Part shown: one piece after another, positions 9,271-18,318 of the stretch | Position numbering within the stretch: position 1 is the first letter of the stretch | How the letters are laid out: every line of letters begins with the position of its first letter | Origin: Paraburkholderia piptadeniae | Lineage (GTDB): Bacteria > Pseudomonadota > Gammaproteobacteria > Burkholderiales > Burkholderiaceae | DNA: 56,308 nucleotides | Reading direction: 5' to 3' | Assembly: GCF_900007165.1 (NCBI RefSeq) | Contig: NZ_CYGY02000028.1 | Span: forward strand, 1 to 56,308 | Position numbers and translations under genes: made by a program | Notes under the pieces: generated by a model | Told to the model about the DNA's origin: nothing | The model's database searches: none | Seen by the model: the letters and a program-made list of their open reading frames with translations, nothing else

Positions 9271-9748
9271 GGGTGGGGCCGTGGCCAAGAATGTCGAACT
9301 CCGGCTCATGGTGGGCAAGCTTCGCTTTCTTTCTTCGCTTTCTGCCTTTGATCTCTGCATTATCGGCACGAATTCGCAATTCTTGATTATTACCCGATTA
9401 CGGACCGTTTGTTCTTCTCCTTACAAAGCGACAGCCCGCAAAAACGAAGCCCCTTCGCATCAGCGAAGGGGCGACATCGTTTCGCGTGCAATGAAAATGA
9501 AACGCGCGCTATCCGACGATGATCTTCTCGCGCGGATGGATCAGTATGATCTCGTAGCGGGATGCGAACGCGGGCAGGATAGCGCCGCGCCCGCTACGAA
9601 TGCGGTGGCGTTCGAATAGCACGAAGCAAGACCTGGCACCGCTGTCCGCGCACGGCGATGCGTGCGCCGACAGCGATGAAACAACCGGCCTTCACGTGAA
9701 CGCGCATGCGGTGTAGCGCCGGGCTCACGCGGGCTTGCGCGAAGAGAA
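9271..9748. other. Intergenic region with terminator
   Basis: Between two minus-strand genes. It holds a strong minus-strand terminator at 9449-9472. On the minus strand at about 9510-9640 an open frame reads SCFVLFERHR...RYEIILIHPREKIIVG before a stop. It has no usable start codon and no recognised family, so it may be the end of a degraded small gene. Nothing else was recognised. Confidence 0.4.
9439..9472 (-). terminator. Rho-independent terminator, minus strand
   Basis: A perfect ten-base stem GCCCCTTCGC / GCGAAGGGGC (9449-9458 with 9463-9472) with a four-base loop. On the minus strand it is followed by TTCGTTTTTG. It lies about 280 bases beyond the DsbA-like gene stop and probably ends that transcript. 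Confidence 0.75.
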
Positions 9749-10396
9749 CTACGCTTGCGGTTCGGCGAGAATCTGCTGAATGGCCTGCTCGAATGCCTCG
9801 GGCGGCTGTCCGCCCGTCACCAGATAGCGCTGGTTGAAGATGATCGACGGCACCGACTCAATGCCCATCGACTGAGCCTCGTTTTCTTGTGCGCGGACAT
9901 CCTCGGCATAGTCGCTGCTTTCGAGCACGGCACGTGCCTGCGCCGCATCGAGCCCAACCGATTGCGCAGCCTCGACCAGCACGTCGTGATTGCTCGGGTC
10001 CTTGCCGTCCGAATGATAGGCATGCAGCAGCGCGAGCTTGAGCGGCAGTTGCTTGCCTTCGATGCCGGCCCACTGCAGCAGCCGATGCGCATCGAACGTG
10101 TTGTACACGTGCTCGCGCGGCCCGAACGCGAAGCCCACGCTTGCGCCGCGCTCGCGGATCGCCGCTTGCGTTTCGGCGATCTGTTCCGGCGTGCGTCCAT
10201 ATTTCTTGCCGAGATAATCGACGATGCGCTCGCCTTGCGGGCTCATCTGCGGATTCAACTCAAAGGGATGCATGACGATCTGCGCATCGACCGAGTCGCC
10301 GAGACGCGTTAGCGCAAGCTGCAATGAAGACAGGCCGATAGCGCACCAGGGGCAGGCGATATCGGAGACGAAATCGATTCTGAGTGGTTGAGTCAT
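9749..10396 (-). CDS. DsbA-family oxidoreductase, FrnE-like
   Basis: 215 residues with a thioredoxin-fold DsbA core: FVSDIACPWCAIGL near the N-terminus carries the CPWC redox motif, and SVPSIIFNQRYLVTGGQP near the C-terminus has the cis-proline strand followed by the GGQP sequence typical of FrnE/2-hydroxychromene isomerase-like proteins. There is no signal peptide, so it is expected in the cytoplasm. FrnE proteins are dithiol-disulfide oxidoreductases linked to oxidative or cadmium stress in other bacteria. The start at 10396 (MTQPLRIDF) is preferred, with AAAGG just upstream; a TTG at 10411 would add five residues. Confidence 0.85.
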   Translation of the reverse strand: MTQPLRIDFVSDIACPWCAIGLSSLQLALTRLGDSVDAQIVMHPFELNPQMSPQGERIVDYLGKKYGRTPEQIAETQAAIRERGASVGFAFGPREHVYNTFDAHRLLQWAGIEGKQLPLKLALLHAYHSDGKDPSNHDVLVEAAQSVGLDAAQARAVLESSDYAEDVRAQENEAQSMGIESVPSIIFNQRYLVTGGQPPEAFEQAIQQILAEPQA

Positions 10397-10568
10397 TGGC
10401 CTTTCGATCAAGGAAGTTGGTGGAGGTCAGCCCACCTTAACAGAATCCGGCGAGATCGTTTTATGCCGCGCCGCAGCACATCTGCCGGCTCGCGAATCGC
10501 CGTCCCAGGTGGCGGCCCGCGCCGTTTTCACGAATAATGGCCGAATAACTGTCGCAGGGAGGACGGAC

Positions 10569-12614
10569 ATGGAATATCCACCCGAAGCCATCCGTACCAT
10601 TGCGTTGGTCGGCCATGCCGGTTGCGGCAAGACCTCGCTAATCGAGGCGCTGCTGCATCAGGGAGGGGCGATCCATGCGGCAGGCAGCGTCGACAAAGGC
10701 TCGACCGTCTGCGACTTCGATCCGCTGGAGCGCAAATACCACCACTCCCTGACCTCCGCGATCACCCACCTGCATTACCAGAACACCCGCATCTACCTCG
10801 CCGACACCCCTGGCTACCCCGACTTCTCCGGTCTCTCGATCAGCGCGCTGCCCGCCGTCGAAACGGCTGCGATCGTGGTCAATGCGCGCACGGGCATCGA
10901 GATGACCACGCGCCGCATGATGGCGTGGGCGGAAGCGCGCAAGCTGTGCAGAATCATCGTCGTGAACGGCATCGACGGCGAGAAGGTCAATTTGCCCGAA
11001 CTGCTCAAAGAGATTCAGGAGACATTCGGCAAGACCTGCTTGCCCATCAATCTGCCCGCGCAAGGCGCGCAGGCGGTGGTCGACTGCTTTTTTAATCCGT
11101 CCGGAGCAGCCGATTTTCTGTCGGTCGAATCCGCGCACGACGCGCTCGTCGATCAGGTGATCGAGCTCGACGCGAAGCTGATGGAGCTTTACCTCGAACA
11201 GGGCGAGGCGATCAGGCCCGAGCAGTTGCACGAGCCGTTCGAGCGCGCGCTGCGCGAAGGCCATCTGGTGCCCGTCTGCTTTACGTCGTCGGCGACGGGC
11301 GCGGGCATCCAGGAACTGCTCGACGTGTTCGTGCGGCTGCTGCCAAATCCGCTCGAAGGCAACCCGCCCCTTTTCTATCGCGACGTCGATGACCGGCGCG
11401 AGACGGTGCAGGCCGAGCCGTCCGCCGACAAGCACGTGCTCGCGCATGTGTTCAAGATCGTGATCGACCCTTACATCGGCAAGATGGCCGTGTTCCGCAT
11501 TCATCAAGGCACGGTGCGGCGCGACAGCCAGCTTTATATCGGCGATGCCCGCCAGCCGTTCAAGGTCGCGCACCTGATGATGCTGCAAGGCAAGGACCAC
11601 GTGGACGTCACCGAGGCGTGCCCTGGCGACATCTGCGCGACCGCGAAGGTCGACGAGATCGGCTTCGATGCCGTGCTTCACGATGCGCCCGAAGACGGCA
11701 ACATCCATCTCGCGCCGCTCGCGTTCCCGACGCCGATCTACGGTCTCGCGATCGAGCCCGAGCGGCGCGGCAACGAGCAGCGTCTGTGGGAACTCCTGCA
11801 AAAGCTCGCGGCGGAAGATCCGTGCCTGAAGATCGAGCATCCCGTCGGCACTAATGAAACTGTCGTGCGCGGGCTCGGCGAACTGCATCTGCGGCACATG
11901 CTCGAACGGCTCGCCGATCAGTACAAGCTCGGCGTCATCACGCGGCCACCGAAGATCGCGTATCGCGAGACCATCGGCGGCAAGGCCGAGGGCCATCACC
12001 GGCACAAGAAGCAGACGGGCGGCGCGGGACAGTTCGGCGAAGTGATGCTGCGCGTCGAGCCGCTGCCGCGCGGCGCGGGCTATGAGTTCGTCGATGCCGT
12101 CAAGGGCGGCGCCATTCCGGGCCAGTTCATCCCCGCCGTCGAGAAAGGCATCTTGCAGGTGATCGAAAGCGGGCCGCTGGCGGGCTTCCCGATGCAGGAC
12201 GTGCGCATCACCGTGTTCGACGGCAAGAGCCATCCCGTCGACTCGAAGGAAGTCGCGTTTGTCACGGCGGGCCGCAAGGCATTCATCGATGCCGTGCTCA
12301 AGGCCCAGCCGATCCTGCTCGAACCCATCGTCGACATCGAAGTGATGACGCCCGAAACGACGATGGGCGACATCATCGGCGATCTGTCGGCGCGGCGCGC
12401 GCAGGTCCAGGGCACGCGCAACCTCGCGGGCCACGCGGTCGTGGTGGCGGGCAAGGTGCCGCTGTCGGAGCTGGCGGACTATCAGTCGCGCCTGAACGCG
12501 ATTGCGGGCGGGCACGGCAACTACAGCATCGAATTGAGCCACTACGACCCTGTGCCGCCGAACCAGCAGGACAAGCTCGCTTCGCAGTACAAGAAGCAGA
12601 GCGACGCCGTGTAG
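10569..12614 (+). CDS. Elongation factor G-like GTPase
   Basis: 681 residues with the full EF-G domain order: GTPase (about 1-270), domain II (about 300-390), III, IV and V. P-loop GHAGCGKT is at 15-22 and the switch II motif DTPGYPDF at 79-86 (canonical EF-G has DTPGHVDF). The G4 motif NKxD reads NGID at 133-136, so the specificity lysine is missing. Domain IV contains HHRHKKQTGGAGQFGEV. These changes place it in the EF-G-like group that accompanies the canonical FusA and whose role is unclear. It is not in a ribosomal-protein operon. GGGAGG before ATG 10569 decides the start. Confidence 0.85.
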   Translation: MEYPPEAIRTIALVGHAGCGKTSLIEALLHQGGAIHAAGSVDKGSTVCDFDPLERKYHHSLTSAITHLHYQNTRIYLADTPGYPDFSGLSISALPAVETAAIVVNARTGIEMTTRRMMAWAEARKLCRIIVVNGIDGEKVNLPELLKEIQETFGKTCLPINLPAQGAQAVVDCFFNPSGAADFLSVESAHDALVDQVIELDAKLMELYLEQGEAIRPEQLHEPFERALREGHLVPVCFTSSATGAGIQELLDVFVRLLPNPLEGNPPLFYRDVDDRRETVQAEPSADKHVLAHVFKIVIDPYIGKMAVFRIHQGTVRRDSQLYIGDARQPFKVAHLMMLQGKDHVDVTEACPGDICATAKVDEIGFDAVLHDAPEDGNIHLAPLAFPTPIYGLAIEPERRGNEQRLWELLQKLAAEDPCLKIEHPVGTNETVVRGLGELHLRHMLERLADQYKLGVITRPPKIAYRETIGGKAEGHHRHKKQTGGAGQFGEVMLRVEPLPRGAGYEFVDAVKGGAIPGQFIPAVEKGILQVIESGPLAGFPMQDVRITVFDGKSHPVDSKEVAFVTAGRKAFIDAVLKAQPILLEPIVDIEVMTPETTMGDIIGDLSARRAQVQGTRNLAGHAVVVAGKVPLSELADYQSRLNAIAGGHGNYSIELSHYDPVPPNQQDKLASQYKKQSDAV

Positions 12615-12654
12615 CAGGCATCGCGCCCGCCTGTTTCAGCGCATCAGCGGTGCG

Positions 12655-13356
12655 TCAGCGCGATCTGCTTCGCGTGCCCTTCTTCGGGCTCGCGGCGCGA
12701 GGCGCATCTTTGGCCGGCGACGCGATGCCGCCTGTCATCTGCTCCATCCACGACAAAGCGTCGACGTACGACAGGAACTGCTGCAGATACCCCGGCGACA
12801 ACTCGCGCATCAGCGAGAGCGACCGGTGCACGAGACTGCTCGAATTGAGCGGCCCCGCGTTGCCGGGCACCTGTTCGAGCGACTGGCGCAACTGTTTCTC
12901 GGCGCTGAGCTTCGACCAGGTTTGTCTGAAATAATCCAGTGTTTCTAGCTGTGGGTTTGACGAGACGCGGTGCCATGCATGAGCGATTAGCTGGCTGTCG
13001 ACTTCCGCCGGCGCCTGGCTTGCCGCGATGTAGTCGGCCAGTTTGCCTAGCGGGCCACGAGCGTGTGCGGGGCTGTTGCTGACCGCATCGGCATCGCATG
13101 CGTCGTTCTTGCGGTGCAGATCGGCGGCGTACGCTTCGAGCAACGCCGACAGACGCTCGTCGAGAATACGCCGCGCTTCGCCGTGGTGAGCGGCTGCACG
13201 CCGCGCCATCGCGTCGATGAAATGAAAGCGCGTGGGGTCGAGACGATCGGCGCCTTGCTTGCGCCATGCTTCAAGTGTTGCGCGCGCCTGGGTCTCATCT
13301 TGCATCTGGCCTTGCATCTCGCCGTCCACGCCGCCTGGCATGTCGTCCACACTCAC
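12655..13356 (-). CDS. DUF2894 family protein, last gene of stator-like operon
   Basis: A 233-residue soluble protein with no signal or membrane segment. It has helical N-terminal content (ATLEAWRKQGADRLDPTRFHFIDAMARRAA), a middle section with YFRQTWSKLSAEKQLRQSLEQ, and a basic Arg/Lys/Ser tail ending KKGTRSRSR. This is the DUF2894 pattern seen in Burkholderiaceae. It starts with GTG at 13356, and that GTGA overlaps the stop of the OmpA/MotB-like gene, so translation is probably coupled. Its constant place behind the MotA/MotB-like pair suggests a cytoplasmic partner of the complex; the biochemical role is unknown. Confidence 0.8.
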   Translation of the reverse strand: MSVDDMPGGVDGEMQGQMQDETQARATLEAWRKQGADRLDPTRFHFIDAMARRAAAHHGEARRILDERLSALLEAYAADLHRKNDACDADAVSNSPAHARGPLGKLADYIAASQAPAEVDSQLIAHAWHRVSSNPQLETLDYFRQTWSKLSAEKQLRQSLEQVPGNAGPLNSSSLVHRSLSLMRELSPGYLQQFLSYVDALSWMEQMTGGIASPAKDAPRAASPKKGTRSRSR

Positions 13357-14000
13357 GGCGCCCGCCCGCCGCTCGACGAAGCCGGCCTCGGCACCGCCGC
13401 GATTTCGACGCGCCGGTTCCTGGCCCGTCCCGCGTCATCGGCGTTCGAGCTGACCGGCTGCTCGGAGCCGAACGCCGCCGCAAACACCGACGAAGCGGGG
13501 ATGCCCGCGTCGATGAATGCACGCGTCACCGTCAGCGCGCGCTGCGCCGACAGTTCCCAGTTGTCGGCGAAGCGGCGATTGCCCGCGCGCACCTGCTGAT
13601 CGTCGGCAAAGCCGCTCACCATCAGGATCTCGTCGCGCGACTTCAGATACGTGGACAACGGCCCCGACAGGCTCTTCAAGAGTTCGCGGCCCTGCGGCTG
13701 CAACTGGTCGGAGTTCAGCGCGAACAGCACGTTGCCGCTGATGCCGATGCGTCCGTTGACGAGCGTCACCCGCCCCGCCGCCAGCGGCCCGGCGAGCGCC
13801 TGCTCGAGCGTCTTGCGGCGCTGCGCTTCCATCTGACGCTGCCTGACCTCATCGTGAAGCCTCGTCGTCAGTTCGAGCTGCATGCCGATGACGCCCACCA
13901 GGATCAGCACGAACGCGCCCAGCAGCACCGACATCAGATCGCCGAAAGCCGCCCAGATGGGCGTCGTCGGCTCCATGCCGCCGTCGATTTCGTCGCTCAT
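13353..14000 (-). CDS. MotB/OmpA-like stator subunit
   Basis: 215 residues with the MotB plan. A short cytoplasmic N-terminus is followed by one membrane helix (about 15-37, IWAAFGDLMSVLLGAFVLIL) carrying an aspartate at residue 21, in the place of the proton-binding Asp of MotB. A helical linker follows, then an OmpA peptidoglycan-binding domain (about 80-210) with GNVLFALNSDQLQPQG, SGFADDQQ and the closing RARNRRVEI. Its ATG overlaps the stop of the DUF802 gene (ATGA). In this context it is probably the peptidoglycan-anchored half of an ion-driven inner-membrane machine; flagellar MotB itself would sit with motility genes, which are absent. Confidence 0.83.
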   Translation of the reverse strand: MSDEIDGGMEPTTPIWAAFGDLMSVLLGAFVLILVGVIGMQLELTTRLHDEVRQRQMEAQRRKTLEQALAGPLAAGRVTLVNGRIGISGNVLFALNSDQLQPQGRELLKSLSGPLSTYLKSRDEILMVSGFADDQQVRAGNRRFADNWELSAQRALTVTRAFIDAGIPASSVFAAAFGSEQPVSSNADDAGRARNRRVEIAAVPRPASSSGGRAP

Positions 14001-16096
14001 GCCGATTCGGCTCCCGCCGACGCCCGCTGCGCGGCAAGCTGCTGCAGGTCTTCGACGATCTGCTTCTGCGACAGCATGCTCAGATCGATCACTTCCTTCG
14101 CCTGCGCGACGTAGTAGGCAAGCTGCTCGTCGCTGCGCATCAGCGACTTGTCGAGCGCGGCTTCGATCCGCTGCAAGTGGGCCATCAGCTTGTCGTTCGA
14201 CTCGCCGAAGAGCTGCACGGCCACGCCGAACGCGTCGCCGAGGCTCGCCACTTCGACGGCGCTGCCCGTGACCTGCGCGGCCACGTCCTCGAGCTTGCGG
14301 GTTTCGGCCTCGACCTTGTCGGTGAATTGCGTGCCGACGCGAGCGAGCATATCCGCCGACGTCGCGACGAGCGCATCGACGGCCGTGCGCTGTTCGGTCG
14401 ACGCGTGGTTCACGGCGTCGAGCAGGGTGTCGAGCGTTTCGAGCAGGCGGCTGCGCTCTTCGAGCATCGCGTTGTCGCGCGCCATGCTGTCCGTGAGCTT
14501 CTGGCGCAGTTCCGCGATCACTTCCGCCGCAGCCCGTGGCGCTTCCGACGCGGCCTGCACGAGCCGCGAGATCTCCGCGATCGTGCCGCTCGCGTGCGCC
14601 TGCGTCTGGGCCGAAATGTCGCTCGCCGTGCGCGCAAGCGTGTCGAAGATGTCCTGCTGGCGCGTCGCGGCGCGCGCGCCCGCTTCTTCCCACTCCTTGC
14701 TCAGCGTCGCGGCCACTGCGCCGAGCGACTCGCGCCACGCCGCCAGACGCTCTTCGTCGCGCGCGGCCCATTGCGTCTGCAAATCGGCGTGCGACTGATC
14801 GACGGCGCGCAGCAGCGCCGCCGCGTGCTGCTCGAAGGTCGCCGCAGCCGTCGCGAGCGCCTGCTGGTTGCGCTCCGCGATGGACTCGCTCGCGCGCTCC
14901 TGCCGCGTCAGCGCCTCGTTCCACGCTTGCGAGACGCCGCCCGCCGTGGCTTCGAGACGCGTCGACACGCCGTCGAGCAGACCCGCCGAGCGTTGCTCGA
15001 AAGTCTGCGTGAACTGATCGAGCGACGCGCGCAAATCCTGGACCAGCGATTCGCTCGACCGCTGATGTCCCGCGAGCGCCTTGTTCCACAGGTCCGCGAC
15101 AGTCGTGGTCGTCGCCTGGAAGCCGCTCGACAGCCCGTCGAGTTGTTGCTGCACCGCGTGCGTGACGGTCTCGCGCAACGCGGCCATCTCGCGCGCGTGA
15201 CCGGTCATCGTGGCCTCCATCGCCGGTTGCAGCGCGGCGCCGGCGGCGCGCGCGCTTTCGGCGGCGCTCTCCTTCAACGACTGCGCCACCGACGATGCAA
15301 GGCGCGCATACGCCGCTTCCGTCTTGCTGTGAAACGCTTGCTGGCTGGCCGCGAGGCGCTCGTTCAGCGCGAGGCTCTGGTGCTCGATGGCCGTCATCAT
15401 CGTCTGCAGACGGTCGACCAGCGCGGGCATCATCTCGGCCTGCCGCTGCATGAGCCTGAAGGTGTCCTCGCGCTGCTGGCCTTGCGAATAGACGCGCAAT
15501 GTCGTCGCGATCTTCGCGTCGAGCGATTGCGCGGCCTGAGCCCGCTCGCGCCGGCACAACGCAGAGAGCAGCCCGAGCATCGCGGACGTCGCGACACCAG
15601 CAATCGACGTGCCGAACGCAAAGCCGAGCCCTCTGACGGGCGCCGCGAGCGATTCGCGTATCGCCTGAATGTCGGCCGCGCTATCGAGCGCCGCGCCCGT
15701 GCCCCTCAGCGTCGTGACCATGCCGAGCAGTGTGCCCAGCATGCCCAGCAACACCAGCAGACCGACCAGGTACGGCGTGAGCGCCGGTCCCGGCAGCGCC
15801 ACGCGCTCGCCTTCGATGCGCAGGCGCACAGCACTGCGCAGGCCGGAATGCAGCCCGTCGAGCCAGGCGGACAGACGCGGCGGCGTCTCGGACAGACCGG
15901 CGATGGCGGCCGTCAGCGTCGAGGTCGCCTGCTGATAGCGGTGCAACTCCAGCGCGCCCGCCACATAGCAGGCGGCGATCACCATCGTGACCGTCAGGGC
16001 CAGCAGATTCGAGCCGATGTAGCCCGCGCCGACCCAACCCACGGCAACAAGACCCACCAAAAACACAACGACAAAATCAATGCGATATCTGGACAT
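13997..16096 (-). CDS. DUF802 protein: MotA/ExbB-like channel with long coiled-coil tail
   Basis: 699 residues from ATG 16096. Four predicted membrane helices lie at about 8-28, 30-50, 108-130 and 155-180. The third (LLVLLGMLGTLLGMVTTL) and fourth (FGTSIAGVATSAMLGLLSAL) match the two helices of MotA/TolQ/ExbB proton channels. From about 200 to 690 the protein is almost entirely Ala/Glu/Gln/Arg-rich helix, an extended cytoplasmic coiled-coil tail resembling that of ZorA. It lies 10 bases after the DUF3348 gene and overlaps the MotB-like gene by four bases. Predicted role: ion-channel subunit of a stator complex; the process it drives is unknown. Confidence 0.82.
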   Translation of the reverse strand: MSRYRIDFVVVFLVGLVAVGWVGAGYIGSNLLALTVTMVIAACYVAGALELHRYQQATSTLTAAIAGLSETPPRLSAWLDGLHSGLRSAVRLRIEGERVALPGPALTPYLVGLLVLLGMLGTLLGMVTTLRGTGAALDSAADIQAIRESLAAPVRGLGFAFGTSIAGVATSAMLGLLSALCRRERAQAAQSLDAKIATTLRVYSQGQQREDTFRLMQRQAEMMPALVDRLQTMMTAIEHQSLALNERLAASQQAFHSKTEAAYARLASSVAQSLKESAAESARAAGAALQPAMEATMTGHAREMAALRETVTHAVQQQLDGLSSGFQATTTTVADLWNKALAGHQRSSESLVQDLRASLDQFTQTFEQRSAGLLDGVSTRLEATAGGVSQAWNEALTRQERASESIAERNQQALATAAATFEQHAAALLRAVDQSHADLQTQWAARDEERLAAWRESLGAVAATLSKEWEEAGARAATRQQDIFDTLARTASDISAQTQAHASGTIAEISRLVQAASEAPRAAAEVIAELRQKLTDSMARDNAMLEERSRLLETLDTLLDAVNHASTEQRTAVDALVATSADMLARVGTQFTDKVEAETRKLEDVAAQVTGSAVEVASLGDAFGVAVQLFGESNDKLMAHLQRIEAALDKSLMRSDEQLAYYVAQAKEVIDLSMLSQKQIVEDLQQLAAQRASAGAESA

Positions 16097-16106
16097 GTTG
16101 TCCCAG

Positions 16107-16859
16107 TTAGCTGATGCGAAGGGCCGCGAGCAACCCTTCGACCGGTTGAAAACGAATCTCCAGTTCGGCGAGCAATACGCCCTGCATGTCCTTGCGGAAC
16201 ACGTCGAGCCATGCGCCGGGCTTGACGGCTGCTTTAGCGCCTTCCGGAGCGTGCGCGTCCGCCAGTTGAGCCAGCGCATCCTGCTCGGCCTGGCGCAAGC
16301 GCTCGAAGTGCGCGCGGAGCATGCCCGGCACGCCGGCCAGCAGGTTGTGCTCGCGCGCGCCCAACGCGCGCTCCATGATCGCGTCGACGACCGCGAGCCG
16401 CGTCATCTCGGGCGTCTTCGCCGCCAGCATGCTCCGCAGCCGGCCGCGCAGATTTCCGATCGCGGTTTCCATCGACTGCTGCATCGCCAGATAGCGCTGC
16501 CGGAAATCCGCGTAATCGGGGGCCGGTTCGGTCGGCTCGCTCTGCGCGGATATCGGCGCGGACCCGCGCCGGCGGACCGAGGCGGACGCGCTATCCCCGG
16601 CGATGGCTCTCGCGAGCGACGCGCGCACCTGCGCGCACTCGCTTTCGGCGCCGCCGTGCGGCCGCGCGCCGCCCGCGACGGCGGGCGGATTGCCGTTCAG
16701 CGCCGTCGATAGGGCGATAGCGTCGGTCCAGCCGAGCCATTGGCTCAACTGGTCCGACAGCGACTGGCTGGATGCGGGAACGTCGACGGCCGTCAGGCGG
16801 GCCAGCAGCCGGATGAGCGACGGGCCGCTGACCGCTGCGCGCTGAGGGGCTTGAACCAT
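16107..16859 (-). CDS. DUF3348 family protein, first gene of stator-like operon
   Basis: A 250-residue soluble protein from ATG 16859 (MVQAPQRAAVSGPSLIRLL). Helical segments include RLLARLTAVDVPASSQSLSDQL followed by SQWLGWTDAIALS, a flexible Ala/Ser/Pro-rich middle (about 65-110), and YADFRQRYLAMQQSMETAIGNLR. It has no membrane segment or enzymatic motif. It matches DUF3348, a Burkholderiaceae family encoded next to DUF802, OmpA and DUF2894 genes. As first gene it may set up or recruit the complex in the cytoplasm; the function is not known. Position 17054 is also open but adds 65 residues without character. Confidence 0.8.
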   Translation of the reverse strand: MVQAPQRAAVSGPSLIRLLARLTAVDVPASSQSLSDQLSQWLGWTDAIALSTALNGNPPAVAGGARPHGGAESECAQVRASLARAIAGDSASASVRRRGSAPISAQSEPTEPAPDYADFRQRYLAMQQSMETAIGNLRGRLRSMLAAKTPEMTRLAVVDAIMERALGAREHNLLAGVPGMLRAHFERLRQAEQDALAQLADAHAPEGAKAAVKPGAWLDVFRKDMQGVLLAELEIRFQPVEGLLAALRIS

Positions 16860-17088
16860 ACAACCAGAACCGTAAAAAGGCAGCAGTTTACACGCTGGCG
16901 GGGTGGCCGCCGCCAGCCGGGAATGATTTCGGCGATACAAAATTGGGCGTTGGCCGCCGACGTTCGCCGTGAAAGCCTCGCGCATCAAGGGCGAGCGCGA
17001 GTCGTGGCCGCCATCGCCTGATTTGCAATGGCGGCCAGACGTCCCCATCGGCACGCGTCGACGTGGCTGATTCGCAGCGTGGACCGCG

Positions 17089-18105
17089 CTAGCTCATCGT
17101 CAGCACGACGCGAAAGCGCGCGGCGCCGCTCATCATGCGATCGTAGGCTTCGGCGGCGCGTTCGAGCGGATAGGTCTCGATCATCGGCCTGACACCGGAC
17201 AGCGCGCTGAACGCGAGCGTATCCTCCGAATCCACCGATGTCCCGGACGGCCATCCCTGCACCGCATTGCGGCCCATGATGAATTGCACGCTCGGCACCT
17301 CGATGGGCTTCTCCGCGACGCCCACGATGATCAGCTTGCCGTCGAGCGCGAGTCCGCCGAGTGTTGCCGTCATCGCGTCGCCGTTCGTCACGGTCGCGAG
17401 CACCACTTTCGCGCCGCCGAGTGCGCGCAGCGCGTCGGCGACATTCTGCGTGCGGCTGTCGATGTAATGGTGTGCGCCGAGTTGCTTCGCGAGCGGCGCC
17501 TTGTCCTCGCCGCGCGCGATCGCGACGGTGCGGAAACCCATCCGCTGCGCGAATTGCACACCCAGATGCCCGAGGCCGCCGATGCCGAGAATCGCGACGA
17601 CATCTCCCGCGCGCGCTCCGCTGTTTCGCAATGCGTTGAACGTGGTGATGCCCGCGCAGAGCAGCGGCGCGGCATCCACATCGTTGAGTTCCGACGGCAT
17701 GTGCGCGAGCGCTTCGACAGGCGCCACCAGATACTCGGCGTATCCGCCGTCATAGCTGATGCCTGGCACCTGCGCGTTCTCGCACACCACGAAGTGGCCG
17801 CGCCGGCAATTCGCGCAATGTCCGCAGTGGCCGCCATGCCAGCCGACCCCGACGCGCTCGCCCGCCTTCCACCCTTCGACGCCCGCGCCCAGCGTATCGA
17901 TCACGCCCGCCACCTCGTGTCCCGGCACGCGCGGATATTGCAGGCCCGGCCACAGCCCGTCTTTCGTCATCGAGTCGCTGTGGCAGATGCCGCACGCCTG
18001 AACCTTGATCAACACATGACCGGGGCCGGGCGCGGGCACGTCGCGCTCAACTATCTCCAGCGCCCCGCCGGGGCCGCCGACCTGTACCGCTCTCATCTTT
18101 CGCAT
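17089..18105 (-). CDS. Zinc-dependent alcohol dehydrogenase (AdhP-type)
   Basis: 338 residues of the medium-chain dehydrogenase family. Catalytic zinc ligands are in ACGICHSD and GHE (PRVPGHEVAGV). The structural zinc site is complete as CGHCANCRRGHFVVC, and the NAD(P) motif is ILGIGGLGHLGVQFA. The sequence GGYAEYLVAP with CAGITTFNALR fits the AdhP/propanol-preferring group that acts on short primary alcohols with NAD. GGAG nine bases upstream supports ATG 18105. It is not part of the C1 island and stands alone, so the physiological substrate is open. Confidence 0.85.
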   Translation of the reverse strand: MRKMRAVQVGGPGGALEIVERDVPAPGPGHVLIKVQACGICHSDSMTKDGLWPGLQYPRVPGHEVAGVIDTLGAGVEGWKAGERVGVGWHGGHCGHCANCRRGHFVVCENAQVPGISYDGGYAEYLVAPVEALAHMPSELNDVDAAPLLCAGITTFNALRNSGARAGDVVAILGIGGLGHLGVQFAQRMGFRTVAIARGEDKAPLAKQLGAHHYIDSRTQNVADALRALGGAKVVLATVTNGDAMTATLGGLALDGKLIIVGVAEKPIEVPSVQFIMGRNAVQGWPSGTSVDSEDTLAFSALSGVRPMIETYPLERAAEAYDRMMSGAARFRVVLTMS

Positions 18106-18318
18106 CGAATTTGCTCCAGTCGAAGAACAGTCCCTCCAGCGCGGCCAGGCTCGCGTCGGCCATACCTTCAGACGCGCCGCATCGCGGCGCAACCGGCTGG
18201 TCCGACAGAGATAGTAGGTGGAGAAGCGTGCGCCCGCAATTGAACGGTCGAATCGGGGCGACTCCGGGCGCTTCACGATGGCAATCTCGAATGCGATCGC
18301 CGACGAACCCTGGCGCGC

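Noticed and set aside
9510..9640. Minus-strand frame ending RYEIILIHPREKIIVG
   Set aside because: Looks protein-like, but has no start codon within the open frame and no recognised family; kept only as a note in the intergenic entry.
10638..12542. 634-codon open frame on the minus strand opposite the EF-G-like gene
   Set aside because: Antisense shadow of a conserved gene; composition is Arg/His/Asp-rich and it resembles no family.
13353..15557. 734-codon minus-strand frame suggesting a long fusion N-terminal to the OmpA/MotB protein
   Set aside because: The part before 14000 is the out-of-frame reading of the DUF802 gene; the true OmpA/MotB start overlaps the DUF802 stop as ATGA.
14177..16114. 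645-codon plus-strand frame opposite the DUF802 gene
   Set aside because: Mirror of the Ala/Glu-rich coiled-coil codons; no domain features.
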